Notes: generated from the letters alone by a model not told the origin. Shown: positions 42,702-51,928, numbered from the stretch's first letter. The stretch is DNA of 64,000 nt from Ardenticatenaceae bacterium (GCA_020634215.1 JACKCD010000005.1:62001-126000); one strand, 5' to 3'. Made by a program: numbers and translations.

Positions 42702-44822
42702 CTAAAAAGGTAAACACACCCTAATTATAGTGCCACTGCCGGGCTGTGATTCAATTTGGAAAGTGCCGCCAAGTTCGGCCGTGCGCTCGCGCATGGATGA
42801 TAGCCCGATTCCATTGCGGTAGTCAATTGGCAAACCGATGCCATTATCACGGATTTCCAAATGGAGGCCGCTGTTGATTTCCAGGTGAAGCTGACAGCTT
42901 TGGGCATGGGCGTGGCGGATGGTGTTGGTGAGGGCTTCGAGGGCGATGCGGTAGGCGGCGACTTCGACGGCGGCAGGGAGGGGGGGCAGGGTTTCGGGGG
43001 CGATAAGGGTGATGGACAATCTGCCGTTTTGCCGGGCAATATGCTCTTGCAAAGCGGAAACCAGCCCTAATTGGTCGAGGGCGGCGGGGCGCAGTTCGTT
43101 GACCAGGCGGCGGATGTCGCTGATGGCGTTTTGGATTTCCCCTTTGAGTTCACACAGGAGCTGGTTGGTGGCGGCGGGATTTTGCCCCAATTGGTTACGG
43201 GCGGCATCTGCCTTGAGGCTGAGGGTGGCAAGCTGGGGGCCGAGGCCGTCGTGGAGGTCGCGGCGGATGCGGCGGCGTTCTTCTTCGCGGGTGGTGACGA
43301 GTTGTTGACGGGAGCGTTGCAGGTCGTGGGTGAGCTGGGTGGCGTAAACGGCCGTTCCTGCCTGCCGCGCCACATTTTCCAACAGCCGTGTTTCCGCCGG
43401 ATCAAACGTCTCGCCCGGCGCACGGGAGGCAACCAGAAGCTGGCCGATGAGGGTGGATTGATAGGTGAGGGGGAAAGCGTGGGGCGTGGGGTGTGGGGTG
43501 TGGTGCGTGGGATAGGCGGCCAAAATCTCCCCTGCTCCCCCGTCCCCTTGCTTCCCTGCTCCCACAATCGCTACATACGGTAGCTTCAACGTTTGGGCAA
43601 TGGTTTGGACGAGAGCGGGGAGGGTTTGGGCAGGAACGGCCGTTTCTTCCAGCCGTTTGCCCAGGGTGGTGAGGACGGTGATGGGGTCGTCCCGTTCGCC
43701 GTACATGAGGCGGTTAACGGCCGTTTGCAGCCGCTGGCGCAGGGGGTTGAAGAGGATGGCGATGAGGCCGGTGGCAAGTGTAGAAAGGGCGAGGCTGTTG
43801 CCACTTTGGAAAAGGTTGCTAAGGAGGCCGACGACCAGGATGTAGAAGATGGTGACGAGCAGGGTGAGGCTGCCATAAACGGCCGTGCGGTTAATAATCA
43901 GATCAACGTTCCAGAGACGGTAGCGCAAGATGGAAAAGGCAATGGCTAAGGGTAGCCAAGCGGCGGTCAGGAGTTCAAGGTGGAGGATGATGAAGTGATG
44001 AACGGCCGTTTGGCGTAAATGAAAAAGCGCAAAAAAGAAAATCGCGCCAAAGGGAACAAGCACAATACCCAGCAGCCCCAGCAACGCCCACTTTGTCTGC
44101 TGCTTTTGTTCCGCCGATGCGATCCAGCGGTAGCGATAAATCTGGCTTGCTAGCCCCACCAATAAAGCCAGCATCAAGCTCCCCATAAACAGAACCCAGC
44201 CCAGGTCATCCTCACCCAGCAAGAAGGGCCACTTGTTTTCTAGCCAACGGCTAACGGCCGGAAAACTGAACAAAACACCCCATAAAAATGCGTTGCCAAC
44301 TGCCAGCCGCGCTGCCCATCGCCAGTGACGCGGTCGAAATTGGCCGTCGGGAAAAAGGTAGAACAGTGACAGCATGGAAGCCACGACCAACAACGTGGTC
44401 ACGCTGGCGAGGTTGGGTAGCAGTTGGGTGAGCAGGCGGGGAAAGCGCACATGGTCAATATTGAATGAGATCAAATAGAAAGCCCCAAGGAGCAGGAGAT
44501 TGGTGGAAATGAGGAGAACAACGGCCGTTTGCCATTTACGCCAAGCGAGCATCAACCCTGTGCCGATAAACACAAGCCCTACCAACGTCCGCCAAAAAGC
44601 CAGCCAACCGGTAAAGGTGAAAATGGAAGCAAAGAATTGGCTGGCGAACGGCCACGCTTCTCCCACCTGCCATTCGGCACGAATGTCTTTCGCTAGATGC
44701 GGCATGTTCGCCACCAACAGGCTAATGACAAGAAAACAAACGGCCGTCCAGCCCAGCCGTGCCAGCAGCAGGTGGTGGCGGGTGAAGGTGGTGCGGAGGG
44801 TGGAGAGAAGGGGGCTAGCCAT
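42702..44822 (-). CDS. Membrane NarL-type sensor histidine kinase
   Basis: 706 residues. Nine or so membrane segments fill the first 330 residues, followed by a GAF-like domain, HisKA_3 with the phosphoacceptor in RRDLHDGLGPQLATL, and a GHKL ATPase (EALTNTIRHAHAQS, IRDNGIGLP, GIGLSSMRERT). The GAF contains a low-complexity insert (GKQGDGGAGEI then PTHHTPHPTPH) coded by repeat-like DNA at 43486-43567, absent from ordinary GAF domains. Likely partner: the regulator at 41088. It follows two small membrane-protein genes in the same direction. Confidence 0.9.
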   Translation of the reverse strand: MASPLLSTLRTTFTRHHLLLARLGWTAVCFLVISLLVANMPHLAKDIRAEWQVGEAWPFASQFFASIFTFTGWLAFWRTLVGLVFIGTGLMLAWRKWQTAVVLLISTNLLLLGAFYLISFNIDHVRFPRLLTQLLPNLASVTTLLVVASMLSLFYLFPDGQFRPRHWRWAARLAVGNAFLWGVLFSFPAVSRWLENKWPFLLGEDDLGWVLFMGSLMLALLVGLASQIYRYRWIASAEQKQQTKWALLGLLGIVLVPFGAIFFFALFHLRQTAVHHFIILHLELLTAAWLPLAIAFSILRYRLWNVDLIINRTAVYGSLTLLVTIFYILVVGLLSNLFQSGNSLALSTLATGLIAILFNPLRQRLQTAVNRLMYGERDDPITVLTTLGKRLEETAVPAQTLPALVQTIAQTLKLPYVAIVGAGKQGDGGAGEILAAYPTHHTPHPTPHAFPLTYQSTLIGQLLVASRAPGETFDPAETRLLENVARQAGTAVYATQLTHDLQRSRQQLVTTREEERRRIRRDLHDGLGPQLATLSLKADAARNQLGQNPAATNQLLCELKGEIQNAISDIRRLVNELRPAALDQLGLVSALQEHIARQNGRLSITLIAPETLPPLPAAVEVAAYRIALEALTNTIRHAHAQSCQLHLEINSGLHLEIRDNGIGLPIDYRNGIGLSSMRERTAELGGTFQIESQPGSGTIIRVCLPF

Positions 44823-44832
44823 GTTGAACTAT

Positions 44833-45396
44833 CTACTTGATCGCCCAAGATCGGTGCAAATCCGAATCGGATGTATTGGCTTGTAAGACATAGCCAAGCC
44901 AAGCTAGGAAAAAGGCCATGATGGCAAAAAGTGTGAAGGATAGCCAACCGGGTACATTCAGCCATTGTCCAGTTACCAGATGATAACCATTGGCACCAAG
45001 TACAATGAACGGCCACATAAAGCCTGCCAGCAGTGGCAAGCCATTGCCATAGGGCATGGGTTTCACCCGTAAGATAATCAGCCCAAAAGCCAATAATCCT
45101 GCGAACATGACGACCATGGCATTGTTCATGGTTGGTCGCCAACTTTCAGCCCCTATTGCCAGCAATAGACTGGCGACGATTCCGGCCACACCCCCTAAAA
45201 TGCCGATGCTCAAAGCGATTTTGCCTAGCTGACTGGCCTGTTCGCCATAACGAGCGTATAGCCCTAACAACCCCAGAGTAATAAGCAAAATGGCAACGAG
45301 GAAGGCTGTGGGTACAGGCACAAAGGTTAAAAGCAGGGCAACGGCCGCTCCTACCAATCCCCAACCACTCAAGCGGATAAAGGTACTTTTGGTCAT
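44833..45396 (-). CDS. Multi-pass membrane protein of unknown function
   Basis: 187 residues with about six hydrophobic helices (for example GLVGAAVALLLTFVPVPTAF and WLSFTLFAIMAFFLAWLGYV) and little else. No motif recognised. Start at the ATG following GAGGATGAAC. It ends ten bases before the membrane kinase gene and begins about 20 bases after another membrane protein, so it may be part of the same operon and serve in stimulus perception (inference). Confidence 0.7.
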   Translation of the reverse strand: MTKSTFIRLSGWGLVGAAVALLLTFVPVPTAFLVAILLITLGLLGLYARYGEQASQLGKIALSIGILGGVAGIVASLLLAIGAESWRPTMNNAMVVMFAGLLAFGLIILRVKPMPYGNGLPLLAGFMWPFIVLGANGYHLVTGQWLNVPGWLSFTLFAIMAFFLAWLGYVLQANTSDSDLHRSWAIK

Positions 45397-45419
45397 GTTC
45401 ATCCTCAATAGCCATTGTG

Positions 45420-46037
45420 TCATGATGCATTTACGGCTGAATTCATGCCGCCATCCGAAAGGTAAACTGGTTTTTCTAACCACATGGTTAGGCCAAGCCC
45501 CATGAGGCCAAGCGCGAAAAGGGTGCGGAAGAAGAGGAAAACGGCCGTTATTTCCTCCCCACTAAACAAAAAGAAGCCAATAAACCCCATAACGGCCGTT
45601 GCCAACGGCAGCCATGGCCAATGCGACATCACGGGCTGGCGCAAGTTCAGGATGCCAAACCAGATTAGCCCGCCGACAAGCAAAAGCATCCCTAAAAGAA
45701 CAAGAGCAAACAGATATTCCGCAAACGGGGGCAGTGCAGCAATAAAGCTAAGATGCCCAACAGCGACTAAAACACCGCCAAGGCAAAAGAGACGCAGCCC
45801 GTTTTTTCCCCAACGCCCTACCCTGACAGCATACACATACCAAAAGGCCACGTAGCCAAGCAAGTATGCCACCTGCCCCAGCACAATCAACGCCCCATAC
45901 TGTCCCGAAATGACATCCGCCATTCGGTATGAAAAAAAGAGGCGGCTCATTTCGTTGAGTTTGTTTACCAAAAAGAGCAGACTGCCCACCATCAATGCCG
46001 CCCCTCCCCACTGTGCCATATTGTTTTTCGAGTTCAT
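45420..46037 (-). CDS. Multi-pass membrane protein of unknown function
   Basis: 205 residues with about six helices (YGALIVLGQVAYLLGYVAFW, EYLFALVLLGMLLLVGGLIW and others). Not recognised. First gene of the leftward group that leads into the membrane kinase. Two AACGGCCGTT palindromes fall in its frame (ITAVFL and ATAVMG). Confidence 0.7.
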   Translation of the reverse strand: MNSKNNMAQWGGAALMVGSLLFLVNKLNEMSRLFFSYRMADVISGQYGALIVLGQVAYLLGYVAFWYVYAVRVGRWGKNGLRLFCLGGVLVAVGHLSFIAALPPFAEYLFALVLLGMLLLVGGLIWFGILNLRQPVMSHWPWLPLATAVMGFIGFFLFSGEEITAVFLFFRTLFALGLMGLGLTMWLEKPVYLSDGGMNSAVNAS

Positions 46038-46173
46038 CGTTATACCTTTCTAAGACAGAATAGATGGCCTGAAGCCAAACCAAACCAATCATGCCGTTAG
46101 CATAATGGCTGGTCTGTCCCGTTGTCATCGGGCGGATGTCCTGAGTTGGTCGGGAAGTTGGGTTGGAATGAAG

Positions 46174-46935
46174 TTAGTGAAATTGCCCCAAAAAGAGGCG
46201 GGTAATATAGATGAAGGGAAAACGGCCGTTTTCCCCCCACTGCTCAAACACCCCCTGCAAATCCGCCATCGCCGCTTCGTAAAGCGGGTGCCCCGGCGTG
46301 GGAGCGTAGGAGGAGGAAAGAAAGCGACCGCGCAGCCCGTCAAAATCAAAAAGCTGTACGTTGTCAAAGGTGAAAGTAAGCGGGGGCTGCCCGAAAAACG
46401 GCTCGATTCCCGGGTAGCTGTTGGCCTGGTTTAGCTCTTCGTACTGCTCGCTGTATTGGTACATCAGCGCTTCATACGCCTGCATAGACGGCCGATCCGC
46501 CACCCGTCGCTGGTTCCACACCAGCCCTACCCAGCCGCCCGGCTTGAGAACCTGCTGGAATTCTGGCCGCGCCTGGGCGTGGTTGAACCAGTGAAACGCT
46601 TGCCCGGCGGTGATGAGATCCAGGCTGTGGTCGGGCAGGGTGGTGGCTTCGGCGGTGGCATTAACGGCCGTAAATCCCTCAAACCCCGCCAACAACTGCT
46701 GCGAAGCCTCGCGCATCTCCTTGTTTGGCTCCACGCCCGCCACCATATGCCCATGTTCCAGCAGCAATTGGGTCAAAATGCCCGTGCCGGAGCCAATGTC
46801 GGCAATGCGGCTATCGGCGGTTAAGTTGGCATATTGGCGTAGAGTGTCATAAACGGCCGTTGGGTACCCCGGCCGGTACTTTACATAATTTTCAACCCGA
46901 TTGGAAAAACGACGAACGGTATCTACAGCAGGCAT
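46174..46935 (-). CDS. Class I SAM-dependent methyltransferase (Methyltransf_11 type)
   Basis: 253 residues: IADIGSGTGILTQLLLEHG (motif I), VAGVEPNKEMREAS, ITAGQAFHWFNHAQ and LKPGGWVGLVWNQ. The AFHWF signature is typical of the trans-aconitate methyltransferase-like group. The substrate is unknown. It ends in a 20-bp perfect palindrome extending an AACGGCCGTT (46216-46235). Followed closely upstream by the LysE gene in the same orientation. Confidence 0.88.
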   Translation of the reverse strand: MPAVDTVRRFSNRVENYVKYRPGYPTAVYDTLRQYANLTADSRIADIGSGTGILTQLLLEHGHMVAGVEPNKEMREASQQLLAGFEGFTAVNATAEATTLPDHSLDLITAGQAFHWFNHAQARPEFQQVLKPGGWVGLVWNQRRVADRPSMQAYEALMYQYSEQYEELNQANSYPGIEPFFGQPPLTFTFDNVQLFDFDGLRGRFLSSSYAPTPGHPLYEAAMADLQGVFEQWGENGRFPFIYITRLFLGQFH

Positions 46936-46950
46936 TGGTTTTCTCCTTAC

Positions 46951-47580
46951 TTACTTGCGATGGCCGACAAAAGCGGCCGTTAGCCCCAACGCAATATACA
47001 TCGTCCCAGCAAAATACCGCTGCCGCCGCACCAATTGCTGGCTGCCGCGCAGCAACGGTCGCAGCGACCCCGCCAACATGGCATATGCACCATCGCTGAG
47101 CAGAGCCAAGCCAACAAAGCCCACGCCAAGCAGCAAAATTTGCCCACTGACTGAACCGGCGGCCGGGTTGACAAACTGGGGCAAGAAGGCAAAAAAGAAT
47201 AGGGCTGTTTTCGGGTTTAGCAAGTTAACCACCATGCCCTGATAAAAGATGCGCCGCAGGGGCTGTACCTCAATCTCAATTTCTTCCGCTGGTTCTTCTT
47301 CTAAGTATTTGCGAATGCCCAGATAAATGAGATAAGCGGCACCCAAATATTTGACAACGTTGAAGGCCAGCGTGGAGGAAAGAAGCAGGGCAGAAAGCCC
47401 CAGCGCGGCGGCGGCGATGTGGAATAGGGTGCCACATTGTATGCCCAACACGGATATAAGACCGGCCGTTCGTCCCTGATCTAGACTTCGAGTGATAATG
47501 TATAAGACGGCAGGGCCGGGGGTGATGAGCAAGGCAACGGAGGCGGCAATAAAAATGGCTAATTGTGATCCATGAATCAT
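46951..47580 (-). CDS. LysE-family amino-acid exporter
   Basis: 209 residues with the RhtB/LysE pattern: IAASVALLITPGPAVLYII at the start, GIQCGTLFHIAAAALGLSAL, and VVNLLNPKTALFFFAFLPQF. These are small inner-membrane exporters of amino acids or derivatives. ATG at 47580 is the conserved start. Ends 15 bases before the methyltransferase, so the two are co-transcribed. Confidence 0.9.
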   Translation of the reverse strand: MIHGSQLAIFIAASVALLITPGPAVLYIITRSLDQGRTAGLISVLGIQCGTLFHIAAAALGLSALLLSSTLAFNVVKYLGAAYLIYLGIRKYLEEEPAEEIEIEVQPLRRIFYQGMVVNLLNPKTALFFFAFLPQFVNPAAGSVSGQILLLGVGFVGLALLSDGAYAMLAGSLRPLLRGSQQLVRRQRYFAGTMYIALGLTAAFVGHRK

Positions 47581-47798
47581 GCGATACTGTCCTGTTGGCA
47601 AAAAATTGATGAATTTGATCGTGCCATATTCTATCTGAATTCTCAATCTGATGGGTACAAATCTGATTTCGTAAGCAAAAAAGTGAGCGTGCTTTGTCAA
47701 AATAGGCGGTTAGACAGAGCGTCCCTGTGACCTGAATGACAGTTCGGGTGTCTGAATGGACATAGTAAAGTGCATTATCGTTAACTTTGAGGAACAAC

Positions 47799-48203
47799 AT
47801 GACCCGTCCATTGGCTTTGATTATTGAGGATAACAAGGAAGTTGCCGAAGTTTTTGGTACGATTTTGGAGATGGAGGCGTATGAGGTAGAGATTGTGAGG
47901 AGTGGGGAAACGGCCGTTAAATACCTAACCGAAAACATTCCCGCCCTTGTCATCCTCGATATGTACCTGCCTGACGCTACCGGCGAAGAACTCCTCTTAA
48001 AAATCCGTCAGGATACCCGTTTAGCAAAGACCCGCGTTGTCATCGTCACCGCATTTCCCCAAACCACTCGCTTTATGGCGGCCAAAGCTGACACAGTGCT
48101 TTGCAAACCCTTACGGCTAGAGCAAATGCGGCACATCGCTTCCCGCTTTTACCCCACCAACCGCGAAAACTCCACGGAAGATATTTTGCTTTCACCCAAC
48201 TAA
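47799..48203 (+). CDS. Single-domain response regulator
   Basis: 134 residues, a receiver only: LIIEDNKEVAEV, phosphoacceptor in LVILDMYLPDATGEE, Thr in VIVTAFP and Lys in VLCKPLR. ATG at 47799 has TGAGGA just before it; the frame opens earlier with TTG. No kinase is adjacent. It lies immediately upstream of the predicted selenoprotein in the same orientation, but a separate promoter for that gene is visible. Confidence 0.85.
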   Translation: MTRPLALIIEDNKEVAEVFGTILEMEAYEVEIVRSGETAVKYLTENIPALVILDMYLPDATGEELLLKIRQDTRLAKTRVVIVTAFPQTTRFMAAKADTVLCKPLRLEQMRHIASRFYPTNRENSTEDILLSPN

Positions 48204-48225
48204 ACGAACAAAACCAGCTTTCGCA

Positions 48226-48254
48226 TTGGGCTTACGCCTCTAATAATTTATACT
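48226..48254 (+). promoter_or_regulatory. Putative promoter of the selenoprotein gene
   Basis: TTGGGC (48226-48231), 17 bases, TATACT (48249-48254); a second TATACT follows at 48259-48264. About 80 bases ahead of the GTG start. Confidence 0.45.
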
Positions 48255-48334
48255 CCCTTATACTGAATAGGTAATCCATAACACCAGCCTGACCGAGCAG
48301 CCTGATGCGGTTAGCTGTATATAAGGAGTACAGT

Positions 48335-49117
48335 GTGGAGATAGTTGAAAATTTAGCCAATTGGTACGATGAATATCGTGCTGGTTGGCTGGCACATTAC
48401 CAGCAGACCGGGCAAACTGATTTCCAGCTTTACAAACGGCCGAAAAACGAAAACAGCCCGGGCATTCCGGGTATCAATCTGGCTCAGAGCCGCCTCATGT
48501 TCATCACCACTGCAGGGGTTTATTTGTCAGCCAGCCAAGAGCCATTTGATGCGGAAAATGATCTGGGTGATTATTCCATCCGTCAGTTTAGCTCAAACGT
48601 CACCTTTGACCAGTTAGGCTATGCCCATACCCATTATGACCACGCAGCCGTCAATGCTGACCCGCAGGTGCTGATGCCGCTAACCCATTTGCGCCACAAA
48701 GTAGCGGACGGAGAAATTGGTGAGTTAGCCCCCTCAATTATCAGCTATTGTGGCTACCAGCCAGACCTCAAGCAAGTGGTTGAGACCATGATCCCCCAAA
48801 TTGTGGCCGTGGCGCTGGCCGAAAAAGTAGACGGTGCCTTGGTGGTACCCGCCTGACCGCTTTGTATCCAGTCCGGTGGACTGGTTGCCAGAGCTTTGGA
48901 AATGAACGGCATTGCCACTACAACCACCAGTTGGAGTGGCTTCCGCATTGAATTAGCCAAACCACCGCGCACCACCATCACCTCCTTGGCGCGAGGTGCC
49001 ACCTTGGGGCAGCCCGGTGACAGTGCCCAACAGCTTCGGGTGTTGAATGCCACCCTGGCGCTACTGGCTCAAGATGCACCCATTCCGCCTGTGCGTTTGC
49101 GTGAGCGGGCAGAGTAA
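48335..49117 (+). CDS. Predicted selenoprotein, glycine/sarcosine/betaine/D-proline reductase selenoprotein B family
   Basis: A single 260-residue frame interrupted only by TGA at 48854-48856 (codon 174). Before it: RQFSSNVTFDQLGYAHTHYD, PLTHLRHKVADGEIGELAPS and VDGALVVPA; after it: PLCIQSGGLVARALEMNGI and LGQPGDSAQQLRVLNATLA. Both sides belong to the GrdB/PrdB family, where many homologues have VPVCPxCHQS. The TGA thus replaces the first Cys, giving UPLC (UxxC), the redox motif of these reductases. A SECIS-like hairpin follows at the right place. GTG start at 48335 is preceded by AAGGAG. No other grd or prd subunits are adjacent, so the substrate is unknown. If TGA were a true stop, the protein would lack its catalytic motif and 86 residues. 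Confidence 0.85.
48854..48884 (+). promoter_or_regulatory. UGA selenocysteine codon with SECIS-like stem-loop
   Basis: TGA (48854-48856), an 11-nt spacer, then CCAGTCC GGT GGACTGG (48868-48884): a perfect 7-bp stem with a GGU loop. The minimal E. coli fdhF SECIS is likewise a 17-nt stem-loop 11 nt after UGA with essential G and U in the loop. Confidence 0.8.
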
Positions 49118-49120
49118 ACG

Positions 49121-49155
49121 AAAAAGGGGCAATCCGTTTGGATTGCCCTTTTTTC
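49121..49155 (+). terminator. Rho-independent terminator after the selenoprotein gene
   Basis: GGGCAATCC, loop GTTT, GGATTGCCC, then TTTTTT; preceded by AAAAA, so it can also serve the convergent gene. Confidence 0.9.
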
Positions 49156-49176
49156 GTGTGCCACTTGACAAGCAAA

Positions 49177-51171
49177 CTATGGTGTTGGCGATTGGACCAA
49201 GGCAGGGTCAACCGCTTGCACAAACAGGCTAATTAACTCGTTGGTATCAGTTTCACCCTGGAAGCGCCACGCTGGCTGCAGATAGAACTGCGTTTCTGTC
49301 GTTTCCGGGTCGTAGACCGGTGAAAAGATGTAGATAAGATCTACGCTGTTAATCGTGGCTTGCCCAATCTTGTATTCCACAAACGGGGTGTCAATGATTG
49401 GCTCATCAATGGTTACTGGTGGCACATCTACGATGCGATCCAGACTTTGCCAGCCGAGGATAACCGTTTCGCCATTTTCGTTGGGGCCGCGCCAGCCGTT
49501 GAAGTAGACGCGCTCGCCATCTGTCAGGTCGGCCGGAGGATTGGGCAGGACAAAGCTTTGGCCGTAATTGCTGTTAAAAGTCACGGTGTCGCCGCTGCGG
49601 CTGATACTGCCTTCCAGCCAAATATATTCATAGCTGTTGTTAACGATTGGTTCCCAGCTTTGCAGCGTCAAGGTGGGAACTGTTTCCATGTCATTGACGG
49701 TGCCAACCACGCGGATTTGCTGACCCACGTAGGGAACAATGGCCTGTAGATCGGCATCGCTGGCAATGAGGCGGTATTGGTCAACCATAATGCGGGGTGG
49801 GGCATCGTTATTAACGGCCGTCATCACGCTCGGATAAGGGAAGATCGTGACCGTGCCACCACTCTGCGGCAGATTTTGCCATGACTTATACAAGCTGTCG
49901 TCAACACCCGGTACCGGTACTGGGGTGGGGTAGACGTAGTTAGAGCCGGGCGTGGTGAAGAAGGTAATGCGGTTGTAATCAATCTCGCCGCTGGTCAGCA
50001 ATTCCCAAGCCGCTTGCGCCGACTGAATGGGGTAGTTGCCAATGGCGGATAAATTGCTGAGCGGATTGTAGGCCACGGACAGGATTTGGCCGTTGTTGTT
50101 AACGCTGACCATGTATTCGGGATAGTTCACGATGCGCCCATCCAAAATGCGGTGGAATTCCAGATCACTGCCCCATGGAGCCACTACTTCGTATTCAAAA
50201 TTGAGCAGACCACGGTCGCGCAGGAATGCTTCGGCGATGGGTTTGGCCTGGTCAACGGGCATGGGTTCATAGTTGTAGTTTGGTGCAGCATTTTGGTCAT
50301 AGTAGTACCAGCCATCTTCACGGACGGCGAGGTTACGCAGACCATCAAAGGTTTGGTAGACGGGGGGCGGTGTCCAAACTGTGCCGTTTTCGTCGGTGTA
50401 GGGTTGGTATTGATCTTGATAGAGCGTGGTGGGCATTCCAAACAGCTCCGCCAAGCGTACAGCATCTTCAAGGGTGAGCAGTTTGTTGCCGGGCTGGTGG
50501 TAGACAGTAACGGCCGTTTCTCCCTCTGGCAGCGTCGTGTTCAGCACAAAGTTAGTCTTGCCCAGTGGGTTCCATTCTGGGAAGCCCCCATCAACCGGCA
50601 TTGGGTCAATGGCAATATCGCTAGTCGCTGCGCCACCGCCGCCACCACCCATGCCCATGCTCACGCCTGCCGCCCCGCTGAGGCTAGGCAGCTTTGCCAA
50701 GGTTGTTGGGTCAGAGGTCGACACAACTGCGGCTTCACCTTCCTCAACTATTACGGTAGGCGTTATACCCGCCACTGCTGCTGGCTCCACGCTGCCGGGA
50801 GCTGCTGCCTGGAACATTGTCCAGGCGAAATAAGCGACTACCGCCAAAATGGCGACAGTTCCAAGTGCAAATACTGGTCGTTTCATGGTAAAAAATTCCT
50901 TTACAAATTGGCTGAAACCATTGGTTTCAGGTTGTTGTATTTTTGGCGTTGGCCGCCTGGAGGCACTGCGCGTCAGTTGTGCCTCCAGCGCGGCCACAAA
51001 ATCAATGTCCGCTTCAGTTGATTGTGCCAGCCCGGCAAACTGGTCAGCCAGATGAGCCAATACCATTACGTCTTCAGACGGCAGCAACCCCTCTGGCAGA
51101 GGTTGCTGCTTGAGCTTGCTGGTTATCAAGCTGTCCAGTTCATCGGCTAGCTGTTGCTCTGTCTTCTTCAT
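49177..51171 (-). CDS. Transmembrane anti-sigma-like protein with large extracytoplasmic domain
   Basis: 664 residues. About 95 cytoplasmic residues, one helix (VFALGTVAILAVVAYFAWTM), then a Gly-rich stretch and over 500 residues outside. The start overlaps the sigma-factor gene by four bases (ATGA), the usual sigma/anti-sigma layout. The cytoplasmic part lacks an evident zinc motif. The outer domain has several YxxP/VxxPVT strands (for example VRLAELFGMPTTLYQDQYQP) and no known enzyme motif; it may sense envelope or surface signals. Far longer outer domain than most anti-sigmas. Confidence 0.7.
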   Translation of the reverse strand: MKKTEQQLADELDSLITSKLKQQPLPEGLLPSEDVMVLAHLADQFAGLAQSTEADIDFVAALEAQLTRSASRRPTPKIQQPETNGFSQFVKEFFTMKRPVFALGTVAILAVVAYFAWTMFQAAAPGSVEPAAVAGITPTVIVEEGEAAVVSTSDPTTLAKLPSLSGAAGVSMGMGGGGGGAATSDIAIDPMPVDGGFPEWNPLGKTNFVLNTTLPEGETAVTVYHQPGNKLLTLEDAVRLAELFGMPTTLYQDQYQPYTDENGTVWTPPPVYQTFDGLRNLAVREDGWYYYDQNAAPNYNYEPMPVDQAKPIAEAFLRDRGLLNFEYEVVAPWGSDLEFHRILDGRIVNYPEYMVSVNNNGQILSVAYNPLSNLSAIGNYPIQSAQAAWELLTSGEIDYNRITFFTTPGSNYVYPTPVPVPGVDDSLYKSWQNLPQSGGTVTIFPYPSVMTAVNNDAPPRIMVDQYRLIASDADLQAIVPYVGQQIRVVGTVNDMETVPTLTLQSWEPIVNNSYEYIWLEGSISRSGDTVTFNSNYGQSFVLPNPPADLTDGERVYFNGWRGPNENGETVILGWQSLDRIVDVPPVTIDEPIIDTPFVEYKIGQATINSVDLIYIFSPVYDPETTETQFYLQPAWRFQGETDTNELISLFVQAVDPALVQSPTP

Positions 51172-51758
51172 GCCTTACTCTCCTGCGTAACGTTTAATTG
51201 GGTTTGCAGGTCGCGCAGCCCACGGAACAGCAACATACGCACGGCTGCCTCGTTTTTGTCCAACAGTCGCGCAATGTCGGGTACCTCCAGCCCCGCCATG
51301 AGGCGAAGCGTGATGACTTCGGCGCGATCTGGGGCGATGGTTTGCAGCTTGCGTGTGACCCGGGCAATGTCAAGCTGCTGGTCGAGTTGTTCGTCGGGGT
51401 CGTCGGTATTGGTGTCGGTGAGGGAAACGGCCGTTTCCAAATCCACCTGCGGCTTCTGGCGGCGAAACTGGTCTGCCACCTTATGCCGCGCAATCCCCAG
51501 CAGCCACGCCACAAACGGCTGTGTGCTGCGATACGACTTCAACCCTTCCATCGCCGCCAAAAACGTCTGCGATGTCAAATCCTGCGCATCCTGTACATTT
51601 CCACCCACCCGCACCAGCACATACCGATACACCCGCTGCACATGCCGCTGGTACAGTTCCGAAAACGCACCCAAATTTTGTTGTGCCCGCGCCACCAGCA
51701 TGTCATCCTCTACCACATTCACTGGTTCCAACGGGTTAATCAGTTGCATCAACATCAT
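51168..51758 (-). CDS. ECF-type RNA polymerase sigma factor
   Basis: 196 residues: region 2 with FSELYQRHVQRVYRYVLVRV and DAQDLTSQTFLAAME, region 4 with LQTIAPDRAEVITLRLMAGL and EVPDIARLLDKNEAAVRMLL. Short linker with Asp-rich insert (TDTNTDDPDEQLDQQ). No anti-sigma zinc box; the overlapping downstream membrane protein is its likely regulator. Other in-frame ATGs near the start are possible. Confidence 0.9.
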   Translation of the reverse strand: MMLMQLINPLEPVNVVEDDMLVARAQQNLGAFSELYQRHVQRVYRYVLVRVGGNVQDAQDLTSQTFLAAMEGLKSYRSTQPFVAWLLGIARHKVADQFRRQKPQVDLETAVSLTDTNTDDPDEQLDQQLDIARVTRKLQTIAPDRAEVITLRLMAGLEVPDIARLLDKNEAAVRMLLFRGLRDLQTQLNVTQESKA

Positions 51759-51928
51759 GCAAGACTGTCTCCTAAAGAAGGTTGGAATGATTTTGTTCCG
51801 TTCTATTTCTAATATCGCACTTCGTCACCCATTTATAACAGGCAATTTCAAAATTGGTTTTTTGATCCTTTGCAACCGTTTGACAGTCCCCCACCCATCA
51901 TGCAAAATTACCCAACCCAAATAACTTG

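Noticed and set aside
48896..49117. Separate gene beginning at the ATG after the TGA
   Set aside because: It lacks a ribosome site, shares the frame of the upstream part and continues the same protein family.
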